A stretch of DNA of 64,000 nucleotides, taken from NCBI RefSeq assembly GCF_000067165.1, contig NC_010162.1:11706501-11770500 (forward strand). The letters run 5' to 3'. Source of the stretch: Sorangium cellulosum So ce56 (GTDB lineage: Bacteria > Myxococcota_A > Polyangia > Polyangiales > Polyangiaceae). Position 1 is the stretch's first letter. Each line of letters starts with the position of its first letter. Shown piece by piece: positions 1 through 8,717 of the stretch. The notes beneath the pieces were generated by a model that was not told the origin of the DNA, ran no database searches, and saw nothing but the letters and a program-made list of their open reading frames with translations. A program made the position numbers and the translations under genes.

Positions 1-1149
1 GCCTTGCTCACGGGCGAGCCGGCGAGCGTGGGCCACGCGTTCCGGGTGCTCCTGCCGCCGGTCGGCATCTCGTTCTTCACGTTCGAGTCGATGAGCTACG
101 TCGTCGACGTGTACCGGCGCGAGCTCCCGCCCCACAAGAGCTACCTCCGCTACCTGCTCTTCGTCGCCTTCTTCCCGCACCTCGTCGCCGGGCCGATCGT
201 CCGCCCGCGGGACCTGCTCCCGCAGTTCGAGCGCGCCCCGAGCCTCACCCTCGAGGAGGGCGGGGAGGGCCTGTTCCTCATCGCGATCGGCCTCGTGAAG
301 AAGGTCGTCCTCTCCGACCAGCTCGCGCTCAACCTCGTCGATCGCGTGTTCGAGCGCCCGGAGAACTACTCGGCCCTGGAGGTCCTCGCGGGCGTCTACG
401 GCTACGCCGCGCAGATCTACTGCGATTTCTCGGGCTACACCGACATCGCGATCGGCTCGGCGCTCCTGCTCGGCGTGCGGTTCCCGAAGAACTTCGACGC
501 GCCGTACAAGGCGCACAACCTCGCCGACTTCTGGCGCCGCTGGCACATCTCGCTCTCCACCTGGCTCCGCGACTACCTGTACATCCCGCTCGGCGGCAAC
601 CGCGGCTCCGAGCTGGCGACGTACCGCAACCTGATGATCACGATGCTGCTCGGCGGCCTCTGGCACGGGGCATCGTGGAACTTCGTCTTCTGGGGCTTCC
701 TCCACGGCCTCGGCCTCGCCGTGACGCGCGCCTTCCAGCGCGCCGTCCAGCGCCGGCGATCGGCCGGCGAGGGCGAGCGCGGCGGGGCGACCGCGAGCTC
801 GCCCCTCTCCCGCGTCCCCCTCCGCGCGCTGTGCGTGCTGCTGACGTTCCACTACGTCTGCTTCGCGTGGATCTTCTTCCGCGTGCCGACGTTCTCGCAG
901 GCCGTGCTCATCCTGCGGCAGATCGGCACGCTGACGACCTTCCACCCGAACCTCCCGCCCGTGCTCGTCGCGCTCCTCGGGGTCGCGCTCCTGTCCCATT
1001 ACGTGCCGGAGCGCCTCTACGAGCGCGCCCGCGGCGCCTTCATCGCGGCGCCTGCGCCGGTGCAGGGCGCGCTGCTGTTCCTCGTCGCGATCGGGCTCCA
1101 CGAGGCCGCGAGCGCGGCCGCGGTGCCGTTCGTATACTTCCAGTTCTGA
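1..1149 (+). CDS. MBOAT-family O-acyltransferase (AlgI-like), 5' end cut by window
   Basis: Integral membrane acyltransferase of the membrane-bound O-acyltransferase family, which moves acyl groups (often acetyl) onto exported polysaccharides or other envelope acceptors. About 382 residues are visible; AlgI-type proteins are usually about 460-500, so roughly the first 100 residues lie upstream. Family signatures are clear: FFPHLVAGPIVRP near residue 60, CDFSGYTDIAIG near 140, DFWRRWHISLSTWLRDYL near 178, and GGLWHGASWNFVFWG near 220, whose His is the expected catalytic residue. Several hydrophobic membrane segments follow. The reading frame is open from base 1, so no start codon is assigned. 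No SGNH/AlgJ-like partner lies downstream; it may lie upstream. The acceptor substrate cannot be told from sequence. Confidence 0.93.
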   Translation, partial: ALLTGEPASVGHAFRVLLPPVGISFFTFESMSYVVDVYRRELPPHKSYLRYLLFVAFFPHLVAGPIVRPRDLLPQFERAPSLTLEEGGEGLFLIAIGLVKKVVLSDQLALNLVDRVFERPENYSALEVLAGVYGYAAQIYCDFSGYTDIAIGSALLLGVRFPKNFDAPYKAHNLADFWRRWHISLSTWLRDYLYIPLGGNRGSELATYRNLMITMLLGGLWHGASWNFVFWGFLHGLGLAVTRAFQRAVQRRRSAGEGERGGATASSPLSRVPLRALCVLLTFHYVCFAWIFFRVPTFSQAVLILRQIGTLTTFHPNLPPVLVALLGVALLSHYVPERLYERARGAFIAAPAPVQGALLFLVAIGLHEAASAAAVPFVYFQF

Positions 1150-1275
1150 GAGCGGCGGTCACCCGCTTCGGATACGGGCCCATCTCGGCGTTTTCGGTGC
1201 TCAGCGCACTGGAGTGCGCTTCCGCGCCGAAAACGCCGATCTGGACCCGTCTCCTGTGCGGGTGACCGCCGCTCT
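1149..1275. repeat. 127-bp nested palindrome after the MBOAT gene
   Basis: Perfect 18-bp arms lie at 1149-1166 and 1258-1275 (AGAGCGGCGGTCACCCGC and its complement). An inner stem is built around TCGGCGTTTTCGG and its complement, and a central AGCGCACT-GG-AGTGCGCT stem sits at 1203-1220. The outer arm begins two bases after the upstream TGA starts, so it overlaps the stop codon. It could fold into a long cruciform or hairpin and act as a strong terminator, or be a miniature palindromic repeat. There is no T-run as in a classical intrinsic terminator. Confidence 0.85.
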
Positions 1276-1440
1276 GCGGCGCGTGTGCGGAGCGTGCGCG
1301 ACGGGGCGGAGCGTGCGCGACGGGGCGGAGGGAGCGGGCGGGCCAGGCCGCGCGAGAGGCGGAGGGCGCCGGGATCGAGGGCGAGCGCGGTGGGCTCGCC
1401 GGCTCGCCGCGGTTTATTTCTCGGGATTTCGAGCCGAACG

Positions 1441-1800
1441 GTGCATTACGCTCCCGCCGTGCGCCCGCCCCCTCTCGCCACCCTCGCTCCCCTCTCCGCC
1501 TTTCTCGCCGGCGCGCTCTCGCTGGCGTGCAGCGTGTCCAACGTGCCAGCGAACGCGATGCCGATGGTCCGGGCGCGCGCCACCTCCGACCTCGACTGCG
1601 CCGACAAGGACGTCCGCATCGAGGAGCAGCTCGGCGGCCATTTCAAGGCCGTCGGCTGCGGCCGCAAGGCGTACTACCGGGCCGCCTGCGAGGCGCTCCG
1701 CTGCGTGGTGAGCGGCGAGGGCGAGGCGATGGTCCCGTGGCGAGATCGCCCGGATCCGGCCGAGGTCGATCGGCAGCGGGACCGGCTGCCGTTCGAGTAG
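1441..1800 (+). CDS. Small predicted lipoprotein
   Basis: Short exported protein of unknown function. The GTG at 1441 is one possible start; a GTG at 1459 gives a more compact signal peptide (MRPPPLATLAPLSAFLAGAL) ending in a lipobox LSLAC, with the lipidated Cys near base 1531. Neither start has a strong Shine-Dalgarno. The mature part is about 90 residues with five further Cys (near DLDCADKD, VGCGRKAYYRAACEALRC), so disulfides are plausible. The Cys-rich pattern and lipobox support a real gene, although the 5' half also overlaps other open frames. No family recognised. Confidence 0.6.
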   Translation: MHYAPAVRPPPLATLAPLSAFLAGALSLACSVSNVPANAMPMVRARATSDLDCADKDVRIEEQLGGHFKAVGCGRKAYYRAACEALRCVVSGEGEAMVPWRDRPDPAEVDRQRDRLPFE

Positions 1801-1924
1801 GCCGGCGGACAGCGCCTTTTCGGGCCTTTTTCGGGCACGCGCGGCCGGGCCTGAGGTAGCCTGCGCCGTCCCGGGGATCTGCCGCGGGTTCGGCCATGGC
1901 CCACATCACCACCGAGAGCTGTAC

Positions 1925-2332
1925 GTGACCGACACGGAGCAGGCCGACACCGACGCCCGGCCCGAGCCGGATCCGGGCTCGCCGCCGGACGCGCAGGCCG
2001 ACGCCGAGCCGCGGCGCCCGCCGAAGAAGCGCGGGAAGCGGCGCGACGAGAAGGCGGCGCCGCCCCCCGGCGACGCCGCGCCGGCGCGCCCTCGCGATCC
2101 CGAGATCGAGCGCCTCGAGGAGGCGTTCGAGCGCGGTGACTACGCGCTGGTCCGCGCTGAGGCGGGGCGGCTCGCGAAGGAGGCCGAGCGCGACGAGATC
2201 CGCCGCGCGGCGCGGGCGCTGCTGCGCCGGATCGACCCCGACCCGCTCGCCGTCGTGCTGCTCGTCGCGGCCATGGCGCTGCTCGCGTTCCTCGCGCTCT
2301 GGTACTGGTCCCACGGCCACGCGGCCCCGTGA
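1925..2332 (+). CDS. Hypothetical single-pass membrane protein
   Basis: A 135-residue protein starting at GTG. The first 60 residues are acidic, Pro-rich and then Lys/Arg-rich (low complexity). Residues about 60-100 form a charged helical segment that resembles a single TPR-like helical pair (IERLEEAFERGDYALV). Residues about 106-126 are one hydrophobic helix (AVVLLVAAMALLAFLALWYW) close to the C-terminus, so most of the protein is probably cytoplasmic and tail-anchored. The next gene begins 19 bases downstream, suggesting co-transcription with the lipoprotein at 2352. Function unknown. Confidence 0.65.
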   Translation: MTDTEQADTDARPEPDPGSPPDAQADAEPRRPPKKRGKRRDEKAAPPPGDAAPARPRDPEIERLEEAFERGDYALVRAEAGRLAKEAERDEIRRAARALLRRIDPDPLAVVLLVAAMALLAFLALWYWSHGHAAP

Positions 2333-2351
2333 CGACCGAGGAGGCAGCGCG

Positions 2352-3038
2352 GTGAACGCCGAGCCCGGACGTCCCTCAGGCCGCCCCCCCGCGCGGTGGC
2401 TCGCCGCGCTCGCGCTCGCGCTGATCGCCTGCGGGGGCGCCCCCGGCCCGGATCGGCCCGCGGCGTGGAACGCGGCGCCCGACGGGCAGCGGGGCGCCGC
2501 CTCGGGCACGCGGGCCGAGCGCTACTTCCCGCTCGTCGACGGGCACATCTACCACTACGCGACCCTGAGCGAGGGCGGCGAGCAGGGCCTCCTCGTCGCG
2601 CGCGTGCACCGCGCGGACGCGCGCCGCGGCGAGCTCCGGTTCCCCTCGGGCGTGAAGCGCTTCGAGTTCACCGGCGAGGGCGTGATCCGCGGCGACACGG
2701 GCGTCTTCGTGCTCAAGGAGCCGATCGCGCCGGGGACCACCTGGACCGGCGAGCACGGCGGCCGCGCGCGGATCGCCGCGGTCGACGTGGCGATCGAGGT
2801 GCCCGCGGGGCGGTTCACGGGGTGCGTGCAGACCGTGGAGGAGCGCCTCGGCGACAGGCCCGCGCGCTACGTGTCGACGTTCTGCCCGGACGTCGGCGTG
2901 GTGGTGATCGAGGCCGCGGGCGGCGCGAGCCACGAGCGGGCCGAGCTCAAGAGCTACGCGCCGCCCGTCGACGTGGGCCCCGACGGCGTGCGGCGCGCCC
3001 CGGCCGATCCGCCCCCCGGCGCCGCGAGCGCGCCCTGA
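2352..3038 (+). CDS. Predicted lipoprotein, hypothetical
   Basis: A 228-residue protein. The GTG at 2352 is preceded by GAGGCAG and gives a signal peptide ending in a lipobox (LALIAC-GG), so a longer open frame upstream is not used. The mature protein is beta-rich, with the pattern ERYFPLVDGHIYHYAT near residue 55 and two later Cys (GRFTGCVQT and STFCPDVG). This layout, a leading FPL.DGH.Y motif followed by an EVPAGRF.GC segment, resembles myxobacterial envelope lipoproteins with a lipocalin-like or DUF3108-like beta fold, but I cannot name the family. The C-terminus is Pro/Ala-rich. It probably sits with the tail-anchored protein just upstream. Confidence 0.75.
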   Translation: MNAEPGRPSGRPPARWLAALALALIACGGAPGPDRPAAWNAAPDGQRGAASGTRAERYFPLVDGHIYHYATLSEGGEQGLLVARVHRADARRGELRFPSGVKRFEFTGEGVIRGDTGVFVLKEPIAPGTTWTGEHGGRARIAAVDVAIEVPAGRFTGCVQTVEERLGDRPARYVSTFCPDVGVVVIEAAGGASHERAELKSYAPPVDVGPDGVRRAPADPPPGAASAP

Positions 3039-3282
3039 GCGCGCAGCGCGCGCTCCGCGGTGGAGGCCGCCCGCGTGCGCCCTCCACGCCGCGCGCGCTC
3101 GCCCGGCGGCGCATCCCGTTGCTTTTTGCGCAGGCGCGCAATCCGTGCGACCCGTGCCAGGCCCTTCCGTTTTCTGGGGGGCGGGAAGTAGACTCCCGGC
3201 GCCGCTCGTGGCGCGGGCGCACCGCTTGCTGCGAACACGCCGCGCGAACCCCGCCCGCGGCGCCTCTCGAATCACCAAGGAC

Positions 3283-4383
3283 ATGAATTACTGGGATTAC
3301 ATCCACGTCGAGGAGCTGCTCGCCCTCCAGGGTGGATTCGACGACGACGAGCAGAAGGTCGGCAACGACGAGGCCCTGTTCATCGTCGTCCATCAGATCT
3401 ACGAGCTCTGGTTCAAGCTCATCCTCCGGGAGCTCACCTCGGCGCGCGAGCTCTTCCGCCAGAACCCCGTGCCCGATCAGAAGCTCGCCTCCGCGGCGCG
3501 CTCGTTCCGGCGGGTCGTCACCATCTTCGAGCAGGCGATCGAGCACTTCCGGGTCATGGAGACGCTCACGACCCGCGACTATCTCGATTTCCGCGATCGC
3601 CTCATCCCCGCGAGCGGCTTCCAGTCGGCGCAGCTGCGCGAGATCGAGCTCCTGCTGGGCCTCGACGACGCGCTCCGGATCCCGCTCGGCCGGGAGGGCA
3701 GCTACAAGGAGGCGCTGAAGACCGCGGACGGCGCGCCCTCGGCGGCCACGCGCCGGGTGGAGGCGAGGCTCGCGAGCGGGCCGAGCCTCAAGCACTTCCT
3801 GGACGAGTGGCTCTCGCGGACGCCGATCGACGGATCGAGCGAGCCGGAGGGCGTCGTGGGCTTCCTGCGCAGCTACACGCGCTCGATGCGCCAGGAGAAC
3901 GAGCGCCGCGTCCAGATGGCGATCGACAAGGCGCTCACCCCGCCGGACGTCGAGCGGCTCCGCGCGCGCTACGAGGCGGAGAGCGCGGCCGCCGAGGCGT
4001 TCCTGCTCGCCGAGGACGATCCGGCGGCCGACGCGGCCACGCGCGAGAAGCGCCGGGCGGTCCGCGCGGCGATCGTCTTCATCGAGAGCTACCGCGAGCT
4101 GCCCCGCCTCGCGTGGCCGCGCGAGGTGCTCGACCGCATCCTGGAGATGGAGCAGGCCATGCTCATCTGGCGGCAGCGCCACGCGCGGATGGTCGAGCGG
4201 GTGATCGGCCGGCGCACCGGCACGGGCGGCTCCGCGGGCGTCGATTACCTCGACCAGACCGCGCTGCGCTACCGCGTCTTCGGCGATCTCTGGACGGTGC
4301 GCTCCCTGCTCTTGCGTAAGCCGAGCGTCCCTGAGATCGAGCACGCATCGGATTACGGATTCCGTGTCGAGGACTCTCCGTGA
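3283..4383 (+). CDS. kynA: Tryptophan 2,3-dioxygenase
   Basis: Cytosolic heme enzyme that opens the indole ring of L-tryptophan to N-formylkynurenine, first step of the kynurenine route. It has 366 residues from the ATG at 3283 (MNYWDYIHVEELL); the open frame extends upstream but homology starts here. Hallmarks are DEALFIVVHQIYELWFKL near residue 30, holding the active-site His; RDYLDFRDRL..SGFQSAQLREIE near 100-120, holding the substrate-carboxylate Arg; and RHARMVERVIGRRTGTGGS near 300, whose His is the proximal heme ligand. All key residues appear intact. Its TGA overlaps the GTG of the next gene (GTGA), so it is likely translationally coupled to the HTTM protein. No other kynurenine-pathway gene is in the window. 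Confidence 0.97.
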   Translation: MNYWDYIHVEELLALQGGFDDDEQKVGNDEALFIVVHQIYELWFKLILRELTSARELFRQNPVPDQKLASAARSFRRVVTIFEQAIEHFRVMETLTTRDYLDFRDRLIPASGFQSAQLREIELLLGLDDALRIPLGREGSYKEALKTADGAPSAATRRVEARLASGPSLKHFLDEWLSRTPIDGSSEPEGVVGFLRSYTRSMRQENERRVQMAIDKALTPPDVERLRARYEAESAAAEAFLLAEDDPAADAATREKRRAVRAAIVFIESYRELPRLAWPREVLDRILEMEQAMLIWRQRHARMVERVIGRRTGTGGSAGVDYLDQTALRYRVFGDLWTVRSLLLRKPSVPEIEHASDYGFRVEDSP

Positions 4384-6428
4384 AATCACTTCGCGATCAC
4401 TTCTTGCGTCTTGATGCCCGTTCGCTCGGGTTGTTTCGCATCACCTTCGGGCTGGTCCTTATCGCCGACCTCTTCGGGCGGTGGCGATGGGTGCGGGACT
4501 TCTACTCGAACGAGGGCGTCCTCCCGAACCACAACCACCTCTTCAACCTCCGGGGCAAACAGCAGGTCTTCAGCCTGTTCCACGCCATCTCGACGGAGGG
4601 AGAGGCCCACTTCGCCTTCTCGCTGGCGCTCGTCGTCTACGCCCTGTTCCTCATCGGCCACCGGACGCGCGTCTTCCATGTGCTCTCGCTGCTCGTGCTG
4701 GTGAGCCTGACGTCGAGGAACGTCCTGCTGGAGAACGCCGGCAACTACGCGGCGATCGCGATCCTCGCGCTCACGGCGTTTTTGCCGTGCGGGAGCCGCT
4801 TGTCGCTCGACAGCCTCCGCGCCTCGCTCGCGCTGCGGGACGAGAAGCGCGACACGGAGCTGAACGACAGGTCGAGGGCCTCGGAGGCCGAGATCGCGGC
4901 CGAGCGCCTGCCCGGGTGGTCGCCGACGTCGCTCGCCGCGCTGGCCGTGCTGCTGCAGCTCGCCCTCATCTACCTCTGTACGGCGCTCCAGCAGCGCGGC
5001 GAGGCGTGGCGCGACGGGACGGCGTTCTACTATGCGCTCCACGCCGAGCGCCTGGCGAGCGACGCGGGCGTCTGGCTCCGCGACGTCCTGCCGCTCGGCA
5101 CGCTGCGCGGGCTCACGTTCGGCACGTGGGCCATGCAGCTCGCGATCCCGGCGCTGCTCTTCGTCCCGGCGCTCTTCCGCTGGACGCGCGGGGTCGCGGC
5201 CGCGCTGATGGTCCTGCACGGGCTGATCCTCGGGGTCTTCTTCGATCTCGGGCTGTTCGGCTGGGCGCTCGCCGCCGCGGCGCCGCTCGTGCTGCCCGGC
5301 GAGCTCTGGGACGCGTACGAGCGTTCCTGGAGCGAGGGGCGCGCGCGCACGCTCGTGTACGACGCCGATTGCGGTGTTTGCCTGCTGCTGGCGCGGCTGG
5401 TCAAGCGGCTCGATCTGCGCGAGCACCTGACGTTCCAGGGCAATGTGACGCTCGACGAGCTCTACGTCCGCAACCAGACGGGGGCCGAGGAGCGCGTGCC
5501 GATGCCGAAGGAGGTCACGCCGGAGCTCGTGGAGCGGACGGCGCTCGCGATCGACCGGAAGGGGCGCGTGTACACGCGGGGCGCCGCGGTGACCGAAGGG
5601 CTCCTGGCGTTGCCGCTCGGCTGGCTCGCCTGGCCGCTCAAGCTGCCGGGCATCTCGCACCTCCTGAACGCGCTCTACGACGTGGTCGCGGCCCGCAGGC
5701 ACCGCATCAGCGAGCTCCTGGGGCGGCAGGCGTGCGGGGTCCCGCTGCCCGACGAGGGTGAGGCGGACGGCGGCGACGCGGGCCCTGCTCCGGACGTCCC
5801 TGCGCCGGCGGTGCGGACGGCGCGGCTCGCGCTGGGGTCGCTGCGGGAGGCGGCGGTGCTCGTGGTGCTCGCCGCGGTGCTGGCGCAGACGGCGAAGGAG
5901 AACCCGCTGCCCGGCGCGGCGGCCGTCCCGCAGGGGGCGGTGCTCGCGGGCGTGGCGTCGTGGCCGCGCATGCTGGCGAGGTGGAACGTGATGGCGCCCG
6001 AGCCGCCGCGGGACAACGCGCTGATGGTGATCGACGGCCAGACGCGCGCGTCGGAGCCGATCGATCCGCTGACCGGGGAGGAGCCGCGGCTCCAGCCCGC
6101 GGGGCATTCCGGGGCGCGGCTCGGCCAGCTCTGGTCCGATTACCTCGATCGCATCCGGCGGCCGGAGTGGTCCGATTACCAGCGGGCCTTCCGCGACTAC
6201 CTCGCCAAGGGCGGGCCCCAGGCGTCCGGGAAGGGGCGCGAGGCGTCGCTGTCGGGCTTCGATGCGTACTGGGTCTCGGCGCCGATCCCCGCGCCGGGCG
6301 AGCCCGCGCCGAGCAGCTTCGAGCGGGACAAGCTGTTCTCGCACTCGCGGGGCGGCACGGGAAAGCTGGGCGAGCGGGGTCTACCCATCGCGCCGAGCGT
6401 CCTCCGGCACCACGGCAAGCCGAACTGA
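4380..6428 (+). CDS. HTTM-domain membrane protein with internal DCC (DUF393) domain
   Basis: A 682-residue polytopic membrane protein of the HTTM / vitamin-K-dependent gamma-carboxylase-like family. Residues about 1-310 carry the HTTM core (LGLFRITFGLVLIADL, then YSNEGVLPNHNHLF, and ENAGNYAA) with several membrane helices. Residues about 322-400 hold a thiol-disulfide oxidoreductase DCC-type domain with the intact YDADCGVC motif. A further helix near 490-510 precedes a soluble C-terminal domain ending near the WNVMAPEPPRDN motif and a tail. The start GTG overlaps the dioxygenase stop. True gamma-carboxylase activity is not shown by sequence; the family is best described as of unknown reaction. 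The second HTTM gene follows 9 bases later. Confidence 0.9.
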   Translation: MKSLRDHFLRLDARSLGLFRITFGLVLIADLFGRWRWVRDFYSNEGVLPNHNHLFNLRGKQQVFSLFHAISTEGEAHFAFSLALVVYALFLIGHRTRVFHVLSLLVLVSLTSRNVLLENAGNYAAIAILALTAFLPCGSRLSLDSLRASLALRDEKRDTELNDRSRASEAEIAAERLPGWSPTSLAALAVLLQLALIYLCTALQQRGEAWRDGTAFYYALHAERLASDAGVWLRDVLPLGTLRGLTFGTWAMQLAIPALLFVPALFRWTRGVAAALMVLHGLILGVFFDLGLFGWALAAAAPLVLPGELWDAYERSWSEGRARTLVYDADCGVCLLLARLVKRLDLREHLTFQGNVTLDELYVRNQTGAEERVPMPKEVTPELVERTALAIDRKGRVYTRGAAVTEGLLALPLGWLAWPLKLPGISHLLNALYDVVAARRHRISELLGRQACGVPLPDEGEADGGDAGPAPDVPAPAVRTARLALGSLREAAVLVVLAAVLAQTAKENPLPGAAAVPQGAVLAGVASWPRMLARWNVMAPEPPRDNALMVIDGQTRASEPIDPLTGEEPRLQPAGHSGARLGQLWSDYLDRIRRPEWSDYQRAFRDYLAKGGPQASGKGREASLSGFDAYWVSAPIPAPGEPAPSSFERDKLFSHSRGGTGKLGERGLPIAPSVLRHHGKPN

Positions 6429-6437
6429 GGCGCTCGG

Positions 6438-8681
6438 ATGGGTCGGCCTGACGAGGACCCGGGCGCCGCGGAACCCGACGCGGCGCTCGGAGGTGGCGCG
6501 GGCGCGCCGCGCGGTGAGGGCGAGCCGACAGGGGACGTTCCGCCCGGCGACGGCGAGCCGCCGGAGAGCGCGCCGCGCGGTGAGGGCGCGCCGACAGGGG
6601 ACGTTCCGCCCGGCGACCGCGAGCCGCCGGAGAGCGTGCCGCGCGGTGAGGGCGCGCCGCCGGCGCCCGGGGGCGGGGCTCCGAGGCGTCCGGTCGAGGG
6701 GCGCCTCCGGCGCGCGGGGCGATGGATCAAGGAGCGTTACTGCACCATCGACGTGCGCACGCTCGGCCTGTTCAGGCTGGTGCTCGGCTTCCTCCTCTCG
6801 GCCGACTGCGTGCGCCACTGGGCCGAGGCGAGCTGGATCTACAGCAACGACGGGGTGCTCACCAACCACTATCACCTCTTCCACCCGAGCAGCGGATACA
6901 ACTTCAGCCTGTATCACGCGTTCTCGTCGACGGGAGAGGTCCACGTCGCGTTCGCGCTCTCGCTCTTCTGCTTCCTCTGCTTCTTCGTCGGATGGAACAC
7001 GCGGCTGTTCTCGATCCTGTCGTTCGTGCTCGTGGCGAGCAGGGACAACCGGATCGTGATGATCGAGAACGGCGGCTATGTCGTCGTGAACATCATCACC
7101 TGCTGGGCCATGTTCATGCCGACCGGCAGGCGCTTCTCCATCGACGCGCTGATCCGCTCGTTCCGCGAGCGGCGGGAGCGGACGGCCGCCGATCTCGCGG
7201 ATCGGAGGCGCCCCGAGTGGGCCGAGCGGCCGTACGTCTCGGGGATCGTGCTCCTCGCGATCCTGAACCTGGCGACCATCTATTATTTCAACGTCGTCAA
7301 CAAGTCGGGCCAGATCTGGCGTCGCGGCGAGACGGTGCACTACGTCTTGCACCTCGATCGCATGGTGACCGGGCTCGCCGTCCTCGCGCGGGAGCTCATC
7401 CCTTTCTGGGCGACGAAGGGGCTCACCTGGGGCGTGCTGGTGCTCGAGGCGCTGCTCATCACGTGGATCCTCTCGCCCTATGGCCGCCGCTTCACGCGGG
7501 CGCTCGCGATGGGGGGGATGTGGGCCCTGCACGGGACGTTCGGGGTGATGATGCGCCTCGGCCCGTTCTCGTGGTTCATGATCGCCTGGTCGTTCCTGCT
7601 GCCGACGGCGCAGCACTGGGACGCGCTCGCGCGCTGGTATCGCCGCCGCGCGGAGCCCCGGGTCGTCGTTTATGACGGCGATTCGCCGCTCGCGTTCGCG
7701 CTCATGCGGTTCCTTGTCCGGCTCGACGCGCTGGAGCTGCTCCGGTTCGAGGAGGCGCGCGCGGTCCCGGCGGGCGGCGCGGAGGCGGCCGGGGGAGGGG
7801 AGCCCCGGCCGGAGCTCTTCGAGGTGCGCGACGCGAGCGACCCGGCGGATGGGCGGGTGTTCCGCGGTGCGGCGGCGCTGCGCGAGATCGTGCAGGCGCT
7901 CCCAGGAGGTCGCTTTGCCTGGCCGTTCGTCTGGGCGCTGGCCCTCGGCGCGCCGGGCGCGCTGCTCGGGGTCGTCTCGAGGCGGCGCGACGGGATCGCG
8001 CGGTATTTCGGGCTGGATCGGGCGCCGCGCGGGCGGGGTGCGGGCGGGGTGGAGAGCCCGTCGCCGCTCGCGGAGCGCTTCGCCCGCGGAAGGACGATCG
8101 CGCGGGAGGTGGTGATTGCGTACCTCGGGCTCTGCGCGGTGAGCCAGGCCATCAACGAGAACAAGAGCGTTCCGGCGTTCCTCAAGCACACTCAGCCGAA
8201 GTTCGTGCAGGCGACGATCGTGTATCCGCGCATCCTGCAGGGCTGGGGGATGTTCGCGCCGAACCCGATCACGGAGGACGGTTCGATCAGCGTGGACGCG
8301 ATCACGGTCGACGGCCGGCATGTGGATCCGTTCACCGGGCTCCCGCCGGATCTGAACCTCTCCGACGCGCGGGGGCTGGGGCTCGGGCAGATCCGGCAGG
8401 ACTATTTCAACCGGATCCGGCTCGATCGGAACAAGGCGTTTCGCAAGCCGGGCCTCCAGGACTACCTGCTCAGGTATCATGAGCGGACCGGGCGGCCGGA
8501 GGACGAGATCGTGGCGTTCGATGTGTACTGGGTGCGAGATCAGTGCCCGAAGCCGGGGGAGCGCGCGCCGTACAAGAACGAGGCGATCCCGATCCTGTCG
8601 TACCGGAAGCCGGGGTATCGCCCGCGCCCGGGGCTGCCGGCGCTGCCGCCGCCGCTCAAGGAGGCGAGCGCGGAGAAGTAG
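6438..8681 (+). CDS. Second HTTM-domain membrane protein, DCC motif lost
   Basis: A 747-residue paralogue of the preceding gene, 9 bases downstream. The first 90 residues are a repetitive acidic/Pro-rich extension (see repeat at 6509). The HTTM core follows (TLGLFRLVLGFLLSADCVRH, YSNDGVLTNHYHLFHP, MIENGGYVVVNI). The DCC-like segment near residue 412 reads VVYDGDSPLAFAL, so both cysteines of the usual DGDCGLC motif are replaced (Ser and Ala) and thiol chemistry is not expected there. The C-terminal domain has GWGMFAPNPITEDG, parallel to the first protein's NVMAPEPPRDN, and ends PILSYRKPGYRPRPG..., a tail that recurs as remnants at 10.8 and 12.3 kb. The start ATG fits the frame but has only a weak ribosome site. 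Confidence 0.9.
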   Translation: MGRPDEDPGAAEPDAALGGGAGAPRGEGEPTGDVPPGDGEPPESAPRGEGAPTGDVPPGDREPPESVPRGEGAPPAPGGGAPRRPVEGRLRRAGRWIKERYCTIDVRTLGLFRLVLGFLLSADCVRHWAEASWIYSNDGVLTNHYHLFHPSSGYNFSLYHAFSSTGEVHVAFALSLFCFLCFFVGWNTRLFSILSFVLVASRDNRIVMIENGGYVVVNIITCWAMFMPTGRRFSIDALIRSFRERRERTAADLADRRRPEWAERPYVSGIVLLAILNLATIYYFNVVNKSGQIWRRGETVHYVLHLDRMVTGLAVLARELIPFWATKGLTWGVLVLEALLITWILSPYGRRFTRALAMGGMWALHGTFGVMMRLGPFSWFMIAWSFLLPTAQHWDALARWYRRRAEPRVVVYDGDSPLAFALMRFLVRLDALELLRFEEARAVPAGGAEAAGGGEPRPELFEVRDASDPADGRVFRGAAALREIVQALPGGRFAWPFVWALALGAPGALLGVVSRRRDGIARYFGLDRAPRGRGAGGVESPSPLAERFARGRTIAREVVIAYLGLCAVSQAINENKSVPAFLKHTQPKFVQATIVYPRILQGWGMFAPNPITEDGSISVDAITVDGRHVDPFTGLPPDLNLSDARGLGLGQIRQDYFNRIRLDRNKAFRKPGLQDYLLRYHERTGRPEDEIVAFDVYWVRDQCPKPGERAPYKNEAIPILSYRKPGYRPRPGLPALPPPLKEASAEK
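6509..6659 (+). repeat. 66-bp in-frame tandem repeat in the second HTTM gene
   Basis: About 2.3 copies with a 66-base period: the motif GCGCGGTGAG begins at 6509, 6575 and 6641. It encodes a 22-residue unit of the type PRGEGAPTGDVPPGD plus EPPES. The period is a multiple of three, so the frame is kept. The repeat sits in the N-terminal extension before the first membrane helix, where length change would be tolerated. Confidence 0.9.
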
Positions 8682-8717
8682 GGGGGAGCGAGGGGAAGCC
8701 CCCCTCGGTGTTAACCA

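Noticed and set aside
4380..6428. Naming the HTTM protein a vitamin-K-dependent gamma-carboxylase
   Set aside because: Only the membrane core resembles that enzyme; catalytic residues cannot be confirmed and bacterial HTTM proteins have mostly unknown reactions.
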